Shown here: in pieces, positions 42,110 through 51,975 of the stretch
Layout of the letters: the number at the start of each line of letters is the position of its first letter
How positions within the stretch are numbered: the first letter of the stretch is position 1
Assembly (NCBI RefSeq): GCF_014243345.1
Contig: NZ_JACLZF010000001.1
Span: forward strand, 868,001-932,000
Direction: 5' to 3'
From: Robiginitalea sp. SC105
GTDB lineage: Bacteria; Bacteroidota; Bacteroidia; Flavobacteriales; Flavobacteriaceae
Length of the DNA: 64,000 nucleotides
The notes under the pieces: model-generated
Told to the model about the DNA's origin: nothing
The model's database searches: none
What the model saw: the letters and a program-made list of their open reading frames with translations, nothing else
Position numbers and translations under genes: made by a program

Positions 42110-43717
42110 ATGAAGAAAAACCTGTTTGCGGGCCTTGCGATCTGGGCGCTGCTGATACTGGCCTCCTGCCGGAGTGAACCGGCACCGGAGGTGACCGCCA
42201 CTACTTTTTATGAAACCGAATTATTCCGCCAGGTGCAGTTGGCGGGGGTGTTCGAAGATTCCAAGACCTTTGTGGACCTCCTGCGTGACGCGCCTTTCGA
42301 GGAACTTGAACAGGAGTACCTGACGGCCCGGGAGGAACCGGGTTTTGACCTCAGGGCCTTTGTATCCGAACACTTCCGGGAAGCCCCTTCCCGCCAGGCG
42401 CAGTTCGAAACCGATACCACCCGCACCATGAGCGAGCATATCAGCCGGATGTGGGATGTGCTGCTACGAGGCCCAGATCCGGACTCTCTCTATTCGTCCC
42501 GGATCCCCCTGCCGTATGAATATATCGTCCCCGGCGGGCGATTCAAGGAAATCTACTACTGGGACAGCTATTTTACCATGCTGGGCCTCGTTGCCGACGG
42601 GCGGGAGGACCTGGCTGAAAATATGCTCGCCAACTTTGGCCACCTGATCGATTCCATCGGGTTTATCCCGAATGGTACGCGGGATTATTACCTCACGCGT
42701 TCCCAGCCGCCTTTTTTCAGCATGATGGTAGCCCTGCTGGCACAGCGGGATTCCGCCCTGTTGCCCGAATACCTGCCCAGGGTTGAGAAGGAATACGCCT
42801 ACTGGATGGAAGGCGCCTCCGCCATTGGGGCCGGGCAGGCGGTTAACCGGGTCGTCCGCCTGCAGGGGGACACCCTGATGAACCGCTACTGGGACAGCGG
42901 CCGGACCCCCAGGCCGGAGTCGTACCGGGAGGACGTGGAACTGGCCGCCGAACTGGCCACGGAAGCAGAAAAGGAGGCCCTGTATGCCAACCTGAGGGCC
43001 GCTGCCGCCTCGGGATGGGATTTCAGCAGCCGCTGGTACGAGCAGGAAGGCGAATTTGCCTCTACTCAGACCACCGAACTCCTGCCGGTAGACCTCAACT
43101 GCCTGATGTATTTTATGGAGGACCTCCTGGCCAAAGGATACCGCAGGCAGGGGGAACCGGGGAAAGCTTCGGAAATGCAGTTGCGGGCAGAACGACGCGC
43201 CCGGCTGATCGCCGACCTGTTCTGGGACCCCGGGGAGGAGTTCTTCACGGATTATGATTTTGTGGACGGGGAACGCACGGGAGAGGTAACCCTGGCGGGC
43301 ACTTTCCCACTCTACTTCGGCATTGCCTCCCAGCAACAGGCCGCGGCTGTTCGCTCGCGACTATTGGAAGATTTCCTGGGGCCGGGTGGCCTGGTCACCA
43401 CCCTGAAGGCCTCCGGCCAGCAATGGGATGCCCCGAACGGTTGGGCGCCGTTGCAATGGATGGCCGTGGATGGGTTGCTGCGTTATGGGTACACTGAGGA
43501 GGCCGTGGCGATCGCCGGCCGCTGGCTGGGCCTGAACCGTAAGGTATATGGGGATACCGGCAAAATGTTGGAAAAATACAACGTGATGGATACCACCCTG
43601 CTCTCCGGCGGGGGGGAATATCCGACCCAGGACGGGTTCGGCTGGTCCAACGGGGTTGCCCTCGGTTTCAGGGAATTGCTGAGAAAACCGGAGGGGAGCC
43701 GGATAATGCCCGAATAG
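42110..43717 (+). CDS. treA: Trehalase (GH37), lipoprotein
   Basis: 535 aa. A lipoprotein signal ends in LLILASCRS. Both family signatures are present, PGGRFKEIYYWDSYF near residue 142 and QWDAPNGWAPLQW near 440. Catalytic residues are Asp304 in SGWDFSSRW and Glu503 in GGGEYPTQDGFGW. It splits trehalose into two glucose molecules outside the cytoplasm. The two genes before it, both exported, are probably in the same transcript. No trehalose transporter is nearby. Confidence 0.95.
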   Translation: MKKNLFAGLAIWALLILASCRSEPAPEVTATTFYETELFRQVQLAGVFEDSKTFVDLLRDAPFEELEQEYLTAREEPGFDLRAFVSEHFREAPSRQAQFETDTTRTMSEHISRMWDVLLRGPDPDSLYSSRIPLPYEYIVPGGRFKEIYYWDSYFTMLGLVADGREDLAENMLANFGHLIDSIGFIPNGTRDYYLTRSQPPFFSMMVALLAQRDSALLPEYLPRVEKEYAYWMEGASAIGAGQAVNRVVRLQGDTLMNRYWDSGRTPRPESYREDVELAAELATEAEKEALYANLRAAAASGWDFSSRWYEQEGEFASTQTTELLPVDLNCLMYFMEDLLAKGYRRQGEPGKASEMQLRAERRARLIADLFWDPGEEFFTDYDFVDGERTGEVTLAGTFPLYFGIASQQQAAAVRSRLLEDFLGPGGLVTTLKASGQQWDAPNGWAPLQWMAVDGLLRYGYTEEAVAIAGRWLGLNRKVYGDTGKMLEKYNVMDTTLLSGGGEYPTQDGFGWSNGVALGFRELLRKPEGSRIMPE

Positions 43718-43732
43718 CCCCAAGTTGACCGT

Positions 43733-44440
43733 TTAGTTGTCCGTGGTGGTGGTGTCCTGCTCCTTGCGGGACTCCAGCGCCTGTTTGCTCAGGCTGGCCA
43801 GGTTGAAATTCGGGTCCATGGCCAGTGCCTCGTCAAAACTGGCGATGGCCTTATCGATATTGTTGCGGTTCATGCCATACTGGGCCAGGCCGCGGAGGTG
43901 GATCAGGGCAGACTTCAGGGATACCTCATAGGGCTGTTGCCTTTCGTAAAAGGCATACTTCATATCATCCGTGGCGTTTTCAATCCCATACTCGATGGCG
44001 GAAAGCGCCCCGGCATTTTCGCCCACCTGGATTTTCAGGTCGGCAATTTCATAGGACAGATAGGCATTGGGGTTGCGGTCGAACAGGGCTTCGAAGTGCT
44101 CCAAAGCCCGCTTGGGCTGGTTGAGGGACTTCAGGGAAAGGGCTTTGACCTGCAGGGCGATGTCGGAATCCTCCGGGCCCAGCTCCACGCCAAGCAGGTT
44201 CAGGGCCTGCATATGCTGTTCGTTGTTGGCGTATACATAGGCCAGGGTATCGCGGCGCTCCACGGAGTAGTCCAGGATATTCAGGTGGGTCAGGGCGTTG
44301 ATCACACCGCGGACATCCCCCTGGATTGCCATTTGCCGGTAATACTCCTCGTAGTGCTTTTTAAGGGCTGCATCGGTCTGTGCCTGCATTTGGAAACCTG
44401 CCGAGAGCAGGACCAGCCATACCAGTTTTTTCATTTTCAA
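43733..44440 (-). CDS. Secreted tetratricopeptide-repeat protein
   Basis: 235 aa, signal peptide MKMKKLVWLVLLSAGFQMQA. TPR-like helical pairs follow, such as QPKRALEHFEALFDRNPNAY and DKAIASFDEALAMDPNFNLA, with SKQALESRKEQDTTTTDN as an acid/Thr tail. It probably acts as a protein-interaction scaffold in the periplasm. It converges with treA and stands alone; 122 nt of non-coding sequence separate it from the gene upstream. Confidence 0.85.
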   Translation of the reverse strand: MKMKKLVWLVLLSAGFQMQAQTDAALKKHYEEYYRQMAIQGDVRGVINALTHLNILDYSVERRDTLAYVYANNEQHMQALNLLGVELGPEDSDIALQVKALSLKSLNQPKRALEHFEALFDRNPNAYLSYEIADLKIQVGENAGALSAIEYGIENATDDMKYAFYERQQPYEVSLKSALIHLRGLAQYGMNRNNIDKAIASFDEALAMDPNFNLASLSKQALESRKEQDTTTTDN

Positions 44441-44562
44441 AAATCTTATAGGTGGGCAAAATTACGTTATTTTTTCCATCCACGCCAGCCTTTTGGTTTG
44501 AGGAAGAATTGGTTAGGCGGGCGGATCACTGCAGGACCTCCATTATTTGGATGCGCGGTGAT

Positions 44563-45375
44563 TCAGGTCCCGGGTATTGTGAGAAAATGGTACGATCTAA
44601 CAAGCGCGCGCTGGCTTTTTATGCATTTCCCGTTTGGGTTTAACCGGGTATCCGAATAAACCGGAGGGGGCAGCCCCCTTTTTAAAGCCTCCCTGCGATA
44701 GTAGGCCGCCTTGGTGGGGTGGCCGGGGGCAACGGCATTGACCACGCCGTCCTGGGAGGTATCCGAAACCGCCTGCAGGATGAGGTTGATGCAGTCTTGC
44801 CGTTCGATAAGGTTCACCGGATCCCCGCCACCTGAGAGGCCATTGCGGCCCGAGAGCATGGTTACGGGATGCCTGTCCGGTCCTATCAGCCCGCCGAATC
44901 GGATTATCAGGGGGCTGGATGCATTCGCGGACCCCAGCACGAGGGCCTCGGCTTCCAGGAGTTGCCGGCCGCTTTCGCTGTCGGGCTCCGGCCGGGTTGC
45001 CTCGTCTACCGCGCCCTGGTTGCGGCCATAGACCGAGGTACTTCCTATATAGATCAGGCGGGTCGGACCCTGGGCCTCCAGCAACCGGAGCAGGTACCGC
45101 ACCTTGGACGGATAATCGGTTTCCGGGTTGGCCTTGATGCCAGGGGGTATATTAAAGACCAGCACATCCAGGCCCCTGAAGAATTCTTTCCAGGGCCCTT
45201 CGAACCCTTCTTGTTTCAGCATGACCTGATATGCCTCAATCCCTTCGCTCTGGAGGAGGGATAATTTTTTGGGATCCGTGGTGGTGCCCCGCACGGTGTA
45301 TCCCGCCTCCAGCAGCTGCCGGGCCAGGGGCAACCCCAGCCAGCCGCACCCCAGTACTCCGATGGTCCTATTCAA
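44563..45375 (-). CDS. NAD-dependent epimerase/dehydratase-like protein (YeeZ type)
   Basis: 270 aa. The Rossmann motif GVLGCGWLGLPLARQLLEAG opens the protein, and IYIGSTSVYGRNQGAVDEAT is the typical SDR-extended segment with its Ser and Tyr; the Lys of YxxxK is not in the normal place, as in YeeZ relatives. The end PVYSDTRLNPNGKCIKSQRA is characteristic of this group. The start overlaps the stop of the M28 gene by 8 nt, so they are coupled. Substrate unknown. Confidence 0.85.
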   Translation of the reverse strand: MNRTIGVLGCGWLGLPLARQLLEAGYTVRGTTTDPKKLSLLQSEGIEAYQVMLKQEGFEGPWKEFFRGLDVLVFNIPPGIKANPETDYPSKVRYLLRLLEAQGPTRLIYIGSTSVYGRNQGAVDEATRPEPDSESGRQLLEAEALVLGSANASSPLIIRFGGLIGPDRHPVTMLSGRNGLSGGGDPVNLIERQDCINLILQAVSDTSQDGVVNAVAPGHPTKAAYYRREALKRGLPPPVYSDTRLNPNGKCIKSQRALVRSYHFLTIPGT

Positions 45376-47653
45376 AATGAAGGGATTTTACCAGCAGGAC
45401 GGCATCGTTCAGTACAAAGGGCATGGGGATGTTGTCGTCAGGCCTTGGGGGCACGCTGAACAGCGGGTTGTCCAACAGGTCGTTGGATGCCTCGTACAGG
45501 GTGAGGTCCAGGGGTTGGCCTGATGGGAACTCCAGGTCCAGGCGGGTAGGGGCATTGTCGCTTACAAAATGGGTTACCAGTTTGCCCCCACGCCGGTTGG
45601 CCAGGTAGTATTCCGAAAGCGCCACGCCGTTTACACGGGCCCGGTCAATCGGCGTTTCTCCAGAAAACACCTCGAGGCGGTGGATATCCCTGCCGGGGAT
45701 GATATCCAGGGACAGCCGGCGCTGCCCGTTGATCACGGTATCCTGCAGCACTTCAATGACCGGCTGCGGGAGCGGTTTCCCGGGGGCTTCCCGGATAAAG
45801 CTGAAACCGGAATTGTACTTGCTGCTCAGGGTATTGAATCCCAGGGTATCCGGGGGGCTGGGATCCTCGCCCAGGTAGGCGCGGGTCCACTGGGAGGGGA
45901 CTTTTTCATAGGTGGCCCAAAAGGCTTTGCCGGAATCCGGATGGGCGATGTACAACAGGCTGGTCGGCTTGGGGGTGTCGGGCCCGAAACCGCCGGAAAC
46001 ATGCGCCCCGCCCAAAAACCCCGCAAACAACAGGATGCCCAGCCAGCCGAGCCGGCGCCGGAACGGGTACTGGATAAAAACCCCCAGCAGGAAGAAAAAG
46101 ATAAAGCAGCTCATCAGGCTGGCTGCCACCAGCATCTTAAGGCCCAGGCCCACTGGGAACATCTTTACAAGGGGTGCGAAGAGCCATATGGCGGGAATCC
46201 CCAGGAAGCTCAGCACGTAGGGGTTGGCCGGCTCCTGCAGGATGCAGATAAGCAGGCACATCAGCAGCGCATACCCGGGGACCAGGAAAAAGGCGGCACC
46301 GGGGAGGTAGGCATTGAGCAACCCGCAAAGCAGCAGCCAGACGACGGACGGGGCCACCAGGGCGTTGGCCGCATCCAGCCTGGGAAAGAGGGAATAGATC
46401 AGGAAGCAACTGCCAAACGCCAGGGAAGCCCAGGCAGCGATATACAGGTAGCCGTTATAGGTGAACCCATGGAGCATATCTGCGTAGACGGGATACAGGC
46501 TCTTTAGCAGGGGCCAGGCCAAGTAGCCCGCAATTCCATTGAAGACCAGGCAGGCCAGGAGGGGGGCAAAGCCCTGGAGGATTCGGCTGCCCTGCAGGCG
46601 GCCGCGTTTGAACCCCACCATGAGCAGGAGCAGGAATCCGAGTACGGCCACCGCGAACAGGGGCCAGATCCAGCTGAAGGGATAGGACACCAACCGGAAA
46701 AAGGGCAGGCTGAAATAGATGAAATCCTCCCCGCTTTTGATCTGTTCCAGGGGGGCCGTGCTGAAATAATCGAGCAGGGGAACCAGATAGCTCCCCTGGT
46801 GGGCCAGGGTCCTTCGGTCCAGGCGGTCGTAGGAATCCAGGACGGTATGGTAGTCAAAATGGTCATCGATAAAAGCAAAATTCATGCCCTCGATATCCCC
46901 ATCCTCCCTGAAGACGGTCAGGTCGGTGTCGTTCGGCAGCATTTTATAAATACTGTAGGCCAGGGAATTGGCCACGGGATATGCCACGCCCGCCTCGGTA
47001 AAGCCTGCGACGAGCCCGGCGTTGCCCCCGTTGGTTTCCAGCAGGAGGTTGCCGGCTCCCCCGCTTCCGCGTGCCTCGAAATTCAGGACCAGGCCCACCT
47101 GTGAAGCCCAGGGGTGCTGGTTGACGAAAAGGCCGGCCCCGTTCAGGCCCAGCTCCTCCGCGTCCGAGATCAGGATGAGGATGTCGTTCACCGGTTTTTG
47201 ACCGCTGGCGAGATATGCCCTGACGGCTTCCAGGATGACCGCAACACCGCTTCCCGCATCGCTTGCACCCAGGGAGGAGTGCGGGCTGCTGTCGTAGTGG
47301 GAAAGGAGCATGAGTACCTTTCCGTTGCCCGAACCGGGGATACGGGCGAGGATATTCACGGCCTTGCTCAGGTTCCCCCAGTCCCCGGCCGTATAACCTT
47401 CCTGCAACCGGGCTTCGAGCCCCATCCCCTCCAGTTCCGCAACGATGTAATCCCGCACACGGGAATGCCCGGGAAACCCCACGCCATGCGGTTCCCGGGA
47501 AATGGCCTGGACGTGTTCCAGTGCCCGGTCGGTGGAAAACTCCCCGGTCGGGGCCCCGGCGTCTTCCCGGTAGGCAGGCGTGGAGCTGTCCAGCCCCCAA
47601 TAGGCGGCTGCCAGCAGCATCAGGAGGGTCAGGACAGCTGCGGTTGGCTTCAT
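45368..47653 (-). CDS. M28-family membrane metallopeptidase
   Basis: 761 aa. One N-terminal helix (about 4-20), then a periplasmic M28 zinc aminopeptidase domain: His119 in LLSHYDSSPH, Asp132 in GASDAGSG, the Glu pair in ISDAEELGLNG, and the later His of DDHFDYHTVLDSYD. From about residue 325 come eight or nine membrane helices and a C-terminal beta domain, the plan of ERMP1/Fxna-like peptidases. It cleaves N-terminal residues from peptides at the membrane. It precedes the epimerase gene. Confidence 0.9.
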   Translation of the reverse strand: MKPTAAVLTLLMLLAAAYWGLDSSTPAYREDAGAPTGEFSTDRALEHVQAISREPHGVGFPGHSRVRDYIVAELEGMGLEARLQEGYTAGDWGNLSKAVNILARIPGSGNGKVLMLLSHYDSSPHSSLGASDAGSGVAVILEAVRAYLASGQKPVNDILILISDAEELGLNGAGLFVNQHPWASQVGLVLNFEARGSGGAGNLLLETNGGNAGLVAGFTEAGVAYPVANSLAYSIYKMLPNDTDLTVFREDGDIEGMNFAFIDDHFDYHTVLDSYDRLDRRTLAHQGSYLVPLLDYFSTAPLEQIKSGEDFIYFSLPFFRLVSYPFSWIWPLFAVAVLGFLLLLMVGFKRGRLQGSRILQGFAPLLACLVFNGIAGYLAWPLLKSLYPVYADMLHGFTYNGYLYIAAWASLAFGSCFLIYSLFPRLDAANALVAPSVVWLLLCGLLNAYLPGAAFFLVPGYALLMCLLICILQEPANPYVLSFLGIPAIWLFAPLVKMFPVGLGLKMLVAASLMSCFIFFFLLGVFIQYPFRRRLGWLGILLFAGFLGGAHVSGGFGPDTPKPTSLLYIAHPDSGKAFWATYEKVPSQWTRAYLGEDPSPPDTLGFNTLSSKYNSGFSFIREAPGKPLPQPVIEVLQDTVINGQRRLSLDIIPGRDIHRLEVFSGETPIDRARVNGVALSEYYLANRRGGKLVTHFVSDNAPTRLDLEFPSGQPLDLTLYEASNDLLDNPLFSVPPRPDDNIPMPFVLNDAVLLVKSLHFE

Positions 47654-47739
47654 ATAGCGGATTTGGGAACTAAAAGTATAAAAAATTAGGGGGCCGGGGC
47701 ATTTGGACGATTTTAATAACAGAATTGGAAAGAAAAAGC

Positions 47740-47747
47740 TATATTTA
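47740..47747 (+). promoter_or_regulatory. -7-like element of the CBS gene
   Basis: TATATTTA, one base from TAnnTTTG, 26 nt before the start at 47774. No good -33 was seen. Confidence 0.35.
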
Positions 47748-47773
47748 ATAATAACCGACTAAAATTCAATTAA

Positions 47774-48244
47774 ATGGGTATTAAGAGTTTTCAGGGCCGC
47801 AGGTCCAAGGAAGAATCGAAAAAGGCGTATGATGCCCCTATTCTGGTGTCCGACTATATGACCCGTAAACTGGTAACTTTCACGCCGGAACAATCCATCC
47901 TTGAAGTTATGGAAGCCTTCACCCGCCACCGGATTTCCGGAGGCCCGGTCCTTGACGACAACGGATTCCTTGTGGGGATCGTATCGGAAGCCGATTGTAT
48001 GAAGCAGATATCCGAAAGCCGCTATTTCAACCAGCCGATCCTCGACAAAAGCGTGGAGCGCTTTATGACCAAGGAGGTGGAGACCATCCCCCACGATATG
48101 TCCATCTTTGATGCGGCCGGGGTATTCCACAAAAACAACCGGAGGCGGTTACCTGTCATGAAGGATGGGTTGCTCATTGGCCAGATCAGCCGGAAGGATA
48201 TCGTGGTGGCTGCGCTCAAGCTCAACGCCCAGAACTGGAAATAA
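47774..48244 (+). CDS. Two-CBS-domain protein
   Basis: 156 aa. After a basic N-terminus, CBS1 spans about residues 27-82 (VSDYMTRKLVTFTPEQSILE, GGPVLDDNGFLVGIVSEADC) and CBS2 about 92-150 (VERFMTKEVETIPHDMSIFD, RRRLPVMKDGLLIGQISRKD). CBS pairs bind adenine nucleotides and act as sensors or regulators of partner proteins. The last 96 nt overlap in antisense with the convergent zinc-finger ORF. Confidence 0.92.
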   Translation: MGIKSFQGRRSKEESKKAYDAPILVSDYMTRKLVTFTPEQSILEVMEAFTRHRISGGPVLDDNGFLVGIVSEADCMKQISESRYFNQPILDKSVERFMTKEVETIPHDMSIFDAAGVFHKNNRRRLPVMKDGLLIGQISRKDIVVAALKLNAQNWK

Positions 48245-48619
48245 CGCCGGTCCCACTTCCCGCGTTTTCCGCGCGTTTTCCCGGAATATTTTATAAGTGC
48301 CCTGGTGGCTTACGATATACAGGTCGTACAGCTGGTAGCAGGGAAGCCCTTCCCGTGTTCCCGCCAAACCGGTTACGAATGAAAAATCAAACCCGTTCCC
48401 GGCTAGTTCCGGGCTCGGGATAGTGCGACACGACACGTCCCCCAGACTTTCCTCAAGGATCCGGTAATTCCGCCTGAGCCGTTGGTGGACCCGGCGCATC
48501 AGGTTGTTTTGCACGCGATTCCGGCGGTTGTGATGGGCGTTCCGGCAGGGGTCGGAACAGAATATCTTGTCCGTCCTGCCGCGAAAACCTTCCCCGCATT
48601 CCCTGCATTTTCCCTTCAT
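48149..48619 (-). CDS. Zinc-finger-like protein, convergent overlap with CBS gene
   Basis: 156 aa. The N-terminus MKGKCRECGEGFRGRTDKIF then CSDPCRNAHHNRRNR is a clear CxxC...CxxxC metal-binding finger next to a basic stretch, suited to nucleic acid binding. The part up to about residue 118 (LYDLYIVSHQGTYKIFREN) looks like an ordinary domain; the last 32 or so residues lie antisense to the CBS gene and look random, so a nearby stop codon was probably lost. I know similar short proteins in flavobacteria but no function. Confidence 0.7.
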   Translation of the reverse strand: MKGKCRECGEGFRGRTDKIFCSDPCRNAHHNRRNRVQNNLMRRVHQRLRRNYRILEESLGDVSCRTIPSPELAGNGFDFSFVTGLAGTREGLPCYQLYDLYIVSHQGTYKIFRENARKTREVGPALFPVLGVELERSHHDILPADLANEQPILHDR

Positions 48620-48769
48620 CCAAAACGATTAGTGACCCCTGTTTTTAGGGTCCCGCAAAGTAGGCCGCTGTTGCGCAGGGGCCTTGCAGGGGGAATCGGC
48701 GGGAACCGCACCCGGGCCGCGATGACCACCGTACCCGGGTCAGCGACGTCTACCGGGATCAGTCCGGGA

Positions 48770-51700
48770 TCAGTCCAGGATAAGGGCGGGAAGGTCCAGT
48801 TCCCGGTAACGCCTGTTGTAGGCGGCCATGCCTTCATCTGCAATGGCATCCCGTTCCCTGGCCAGTGTATTCCACTGGGCCATCAGGTCACGGAGGCGCT
48901 GCCGGGCCCCGGCCGTGAGTTCCGGCACCGGCCCGCCCACATAGTCCTTCAGGTACATGAGTTCTGCGTTGAGCTGGTTCCGGTAGTTGATCACATCCTG
49001 GAAGGTCTTCTGCTGTGGCTGGATGAGCGCCTCCTCCCAGTCCGTAATTCGCTGGAGCAGGGAGTCCCCCATTTTCAGGAGCGGTTCCGCTTCCTCCCGG
49101 TCGGACAGGAGCTTCGCGTACGATTCCAGCTGGCCCTTCACCGACCGGAGCCGGTTAACTGCCTCGTGCATATCGCGGATGGCGCCTTCGATTTGGGCCA
49201 GGGCGGCTTGCTGTTCCCGGTAAGCCTCTGGGGAGGTTTCCAGATCCGGCCGTGGCAGCACGCGGATGGGTTGGGTCTGCTCCTCAGAACCCAGCCGGAT
49301 TCGAGCCGAATAATTGCCCGGGGCTACCCGGGACCCGGAGTAGTCCCCCAATACGAAAACCCCGTCCACGGCGGGCAGGGATTCCCGGTGAAAATCCCAG
49401 ACAAACCGGTTGAGCCCGGCTTTGGATCCAAGGACCTCAGGTTTCGAAGGCCCGCCGGGCCAGCTCTTGAATTCCTTGGGCTTTTGGTTGGAGTATTTGC
49501 GGATGACTTCCCCGTTTTCGAGGATCTCCAGGGTCAGCTCGGTGGAATCGGCGGCCGCAGCGAGATAATAGTCCAGGATCACCCCGGATTTGGGGTTCTG
49601 GCCCAGTCCGGGCCGGGGCTCCTCCTGGGATCCCCCGGTAAACAGGACGGTTTCCCTGGGCCGGATGAGGGTTACAGGGGCCTTCAGGTCATACGCCTGC
49701 TGGAGGGGGGAGAGGTCATCCAGGATCCAGAATGCCCGTCCGGCCGTAGCGGCGATCAGGTCATTGTTCCGGAAGCCGAGGTCGTTGACCGGCACTACCG
49801 GCAGGTTCAGCTGGAACGGTTGCCAGGAAGCTCCCCCGTTCAGGGAAAGGTAGAGGCCGGTTTCCGTCCCCGCGTAGAGCAGCCCGGGTCTTACCGGGTC
49901 TTCCCGCACCACCCGCACAAAGCCGTTCGGGTCGTCAAAGCCCCGGGTGATCAGGGTCCAGCTGGCCCCGTGGTCCGTGGTTTTGTAGACATAGGGTTTG
50001 AGGTCCATGAACTTGTAGCGCATCAGCGTCACATAGGCAGTTGCCGGGTCATGGGGGGATACCTCGATGCTGTTGACGATCCCTTCCTGCATGCCTTCGG
50101 GGGTGATGTTATCCCAACTCTGCCCGCCGTTACGGGTGATATGGACCAGGCCATCGTCACTTCCGGCCCAGAGCGTTCCCCTTTCTGTCGGGGAAGCGGT
50201 CAGGTACATTATCGTATTGTAGTTTTCGCCCCCTGCGGCTTCGTTGGTAAACGGCTTCCCGCCGGGTCCGTGTTTTTCGGGGTCGTTCCGGGTCAGGTCC
50301 GGGCTGATGACCTCCCAGCTCATCCCGCCGTCGGAAGAGCGGAACACCACATTCCCGGCATGGTAGATGGTACCCCGGTCAAACGGGTCGCTGATGATGG
50401 GCGCATTCCAGTTATACCGGTATTTTTGTTCCCCGGGGGGTTTTCCCAGTCCGAGCTCCGGGTATTCCTGGATTTGCTTGGCCTCCCGGGTCGCTGCCAG
50501 CCATTTCTCGATTATGCCCTGGTAGCAGCCCCCGTAGACCACTTCGGGGTTATCGGGGTCAAAGGCCAGGTAGGCGCTTTCGCATCCCGCCACCGAATAC
50601 CAGTCCTTCCAGTCGATCCCGGCGTTGCCGGTCCGGCTTTTGATGGCAATGGCCGAATTGTCCTGTTGCCCCCCGTACACGTAATAGGGGAACTGGTTGT
50701 CGGTGATGACCCGGTAGAACTGGGCAGTGGGCTGGTTTTCCTGCGTGCTCCAGCTCTGGCCGCCGTTGACCGATATATTGGCCCCCCCGTCGTTGGCGTT
50801 GATCATGACGTTGTTGTTTTGCGGGTTGATCCAGAGGTCGTGGTTGTCCCCGTGGGGGGTGGGCAGCGGCTGGAAGGTCTTCCCGCCGTCAATGGACCGC
50901 GTCACAGGGGCATTCAGTACATAGACCCGCTCGGGATCCTGGGGGTCGGCGAAGATCTCCATATAGTACCAGGAACGGGTGACGTTGATCCGGTCCTTGC
51001 TAACCTGGCGCCAGCTTTTCCCGCCGTCGTCCGAACGGTAGACCCCGGCCTTTTCCCCTTCGGCCTCCAGGACGGCATACACCAGGCCGGGCTTTGCCCC
51101 GGAGGCAGAGATACCCGCTTTGCCAAGCATCTCCGGCAGGCCTTCCGTCAGCTTTTCCCAGCTGGTTCCCCCGTCGGACGATTTGTAGAGCCCCGATCCG
51201 GCTCCCCCGGATTCCATGGTCCACGGAAACCGGCGGTGCTGCCACATGGCCGCGTAGAGTATGCGCGGGTTGGTCGGGTCCATGCTCAGGGAAGCGGCCC
51301 CGGTATGTTCATTCACGTAAAGCACCTGTTCCCAGGTCTGCCCGCCGTCGGTGGTCCGGTAAACACCCCGTTCGCCCCCAGGGCCGTACTGGGCCCCCTG
51401 GGCTGCCACGTAGAAGGTGTCGTTGTCGGCCGGGTGGATGATCACATCCGAAATATGCCGGCTGCTACTAAGCCCGATATGTTCCCAGGTGGCACCCGCA
51501 TTCTTGGACAGGTAAACCCCGTCGCCCATGGAGGTCATCACCCCCCGGGCAGCGTGTTCCCCCATGCCCACCAATACGACGTTCGGGTCCGAGGCCGAAA
51601 CGGAGATGTCCCCCACCGTCCCGGTTTTGAGGAACCCGTCCGAGACGTTTTTCCAGGTAATGCCATTGTCGGTAGTTTTCCAGATACCGCCTCCGGTACT

Positions 51701-51907
51701 GCCCATATAGTAGGTGCCGGGCTGGTCAACCACCCCGCAGGCAGCGACGCTTCGCCCCCCGCGGAAGGGCCCGATGTTGCGCCATTTCAGACCGGAATAC
51801 AGGGAATCCGGAATAACCGGGTCCGGTGTTTTTTGACGATTTCGCTGTGCGTGCAGTCCGGCGGTGGCTAAAAGGGCTGCCAGGGCCAGCATTAGAAATT
51901 TTTTCAT
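48770..51907 (-). CDS. Giant secreted VPS10/sortilin-like BNR beta-propeller protein (copy 2)
   Basis: 1045 aa, signal peptide MKKFLMLALAALLATAGLHA. BNR/Asp-box repeats abound (KTTDNGITWKN, RTTDGGQTWEQ, KSSDGGTSWEK, RSDDGGKSWRQ, RSSDGGMSWEV), then a beta domain and a helical end (ALAQIEGAIRDMHEAVNRLR). Same length and layout as the 24120-27260 protein, with shared blocks such as [32 protein letters not shown] and NWNAPII, so old paralogues. A serine hydrolase gene lies 68 nt upstream on the same strand and an M28 gene before that. Function unproven. Confidence 0.9.
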   Translation of the reverse strand: MKKFLMLALAALLATAGLHAQRNRQKTPDPVIPDSLYSGLKWRNIGPFRGGRSVAACGVVDQPGTYYMGSTGGGIWKTTDNGITWKNVSDGFLKTGTVGDISVSASDPNVVLVGMGEHAARGVMTSMGDGVYLSKNAGATWEHIGLSSSRHISDVIIHPADNDTFYVAAQGAQYGPGGERGVYRTTDGGQTWEQVLYVNEHTGAASLSMDPTNPRILYAAMWQHRRFPWTMESGGAGSGLYKSSDGGTSWEKLTEGLPEMLGKAGISASGAKPGLVYAVLEAEGEKAGVYRSDDGGKSWRQVSKDRINVTRSWYYMEIFADPQDPERVYVLNAPVTRSIDGGKTFQPLPTPHGDNHDLWINPQNNNVMINANDGGANISVNGGQSWSTQENQPTAQFYRVITDNQFPYYVYGGQQDNSAIAIKSRTGNAGIDWKDWYSVAGCESAYLAFDPDNPEVVYGGCYQGIIEKWLAATREAKQIQEYPELGLGKPPGEQKYRYNWNAPIISDPFDRGTIYHAGNVVFRSSDGGMSWEVISPDLTRNDPEKHGPGGKPFTNEAAGGENYNTIMYLTASPTERGTLWAGSDDGLVHITRNGGQSWDNITPEGMQEGIVNSIEVSPHDPATAYVTLMRYKFMDLKPYVYKTTDHGASWTLITRGFDDPNGFVRVVREDPVRPGLLYAGTETGLYLSLNGGASWQPFQLNLPVVPVNDLGFRNNDLIAATAGRAFWILDDLSPLQQAYDLKAPVTLIRPRETVLFTGGSQEEPRPGLGQNPKSGVILDYYLAAAADSTELTLEILENGEVIRKYSNQKPKEFKSWPGGPSKPEVLGSKAGLNRFVWDFHRESLPAVDGVFVLGDYSGSRVAPGNYSARIRLGSEEQTQPIRVLPRPDLETSPEAYREQQAALAQIEGAIRDMHEAVNRLRSVKGQLESYAKLLSDREEAEPLLKMGDSLLQRITDWEEALIQPQQKTFQDVINYRNQLNAELMYLKDYVGGPVPELTAGARQRLRDLMAQWNTLARERDAIADEGMAAYNRRYRELDLPALILD

Positions 51908-51975
51908 GGTTGCTTCAGAATATGGTTGGTTCGGAATTAATGCGTATTACTTGTTTCTATCGAATTCGGAAAAGT

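Noticed and set aside
48482-51871. 1129-codon open frame on the plus strand
   Set aside because: It is fully antisense to the second propeller gene, whose BNR repeats and signal peptide are clear. The antisense product is Gly/Pro/Val-rich without domains, an effect of high GC and codon bias.
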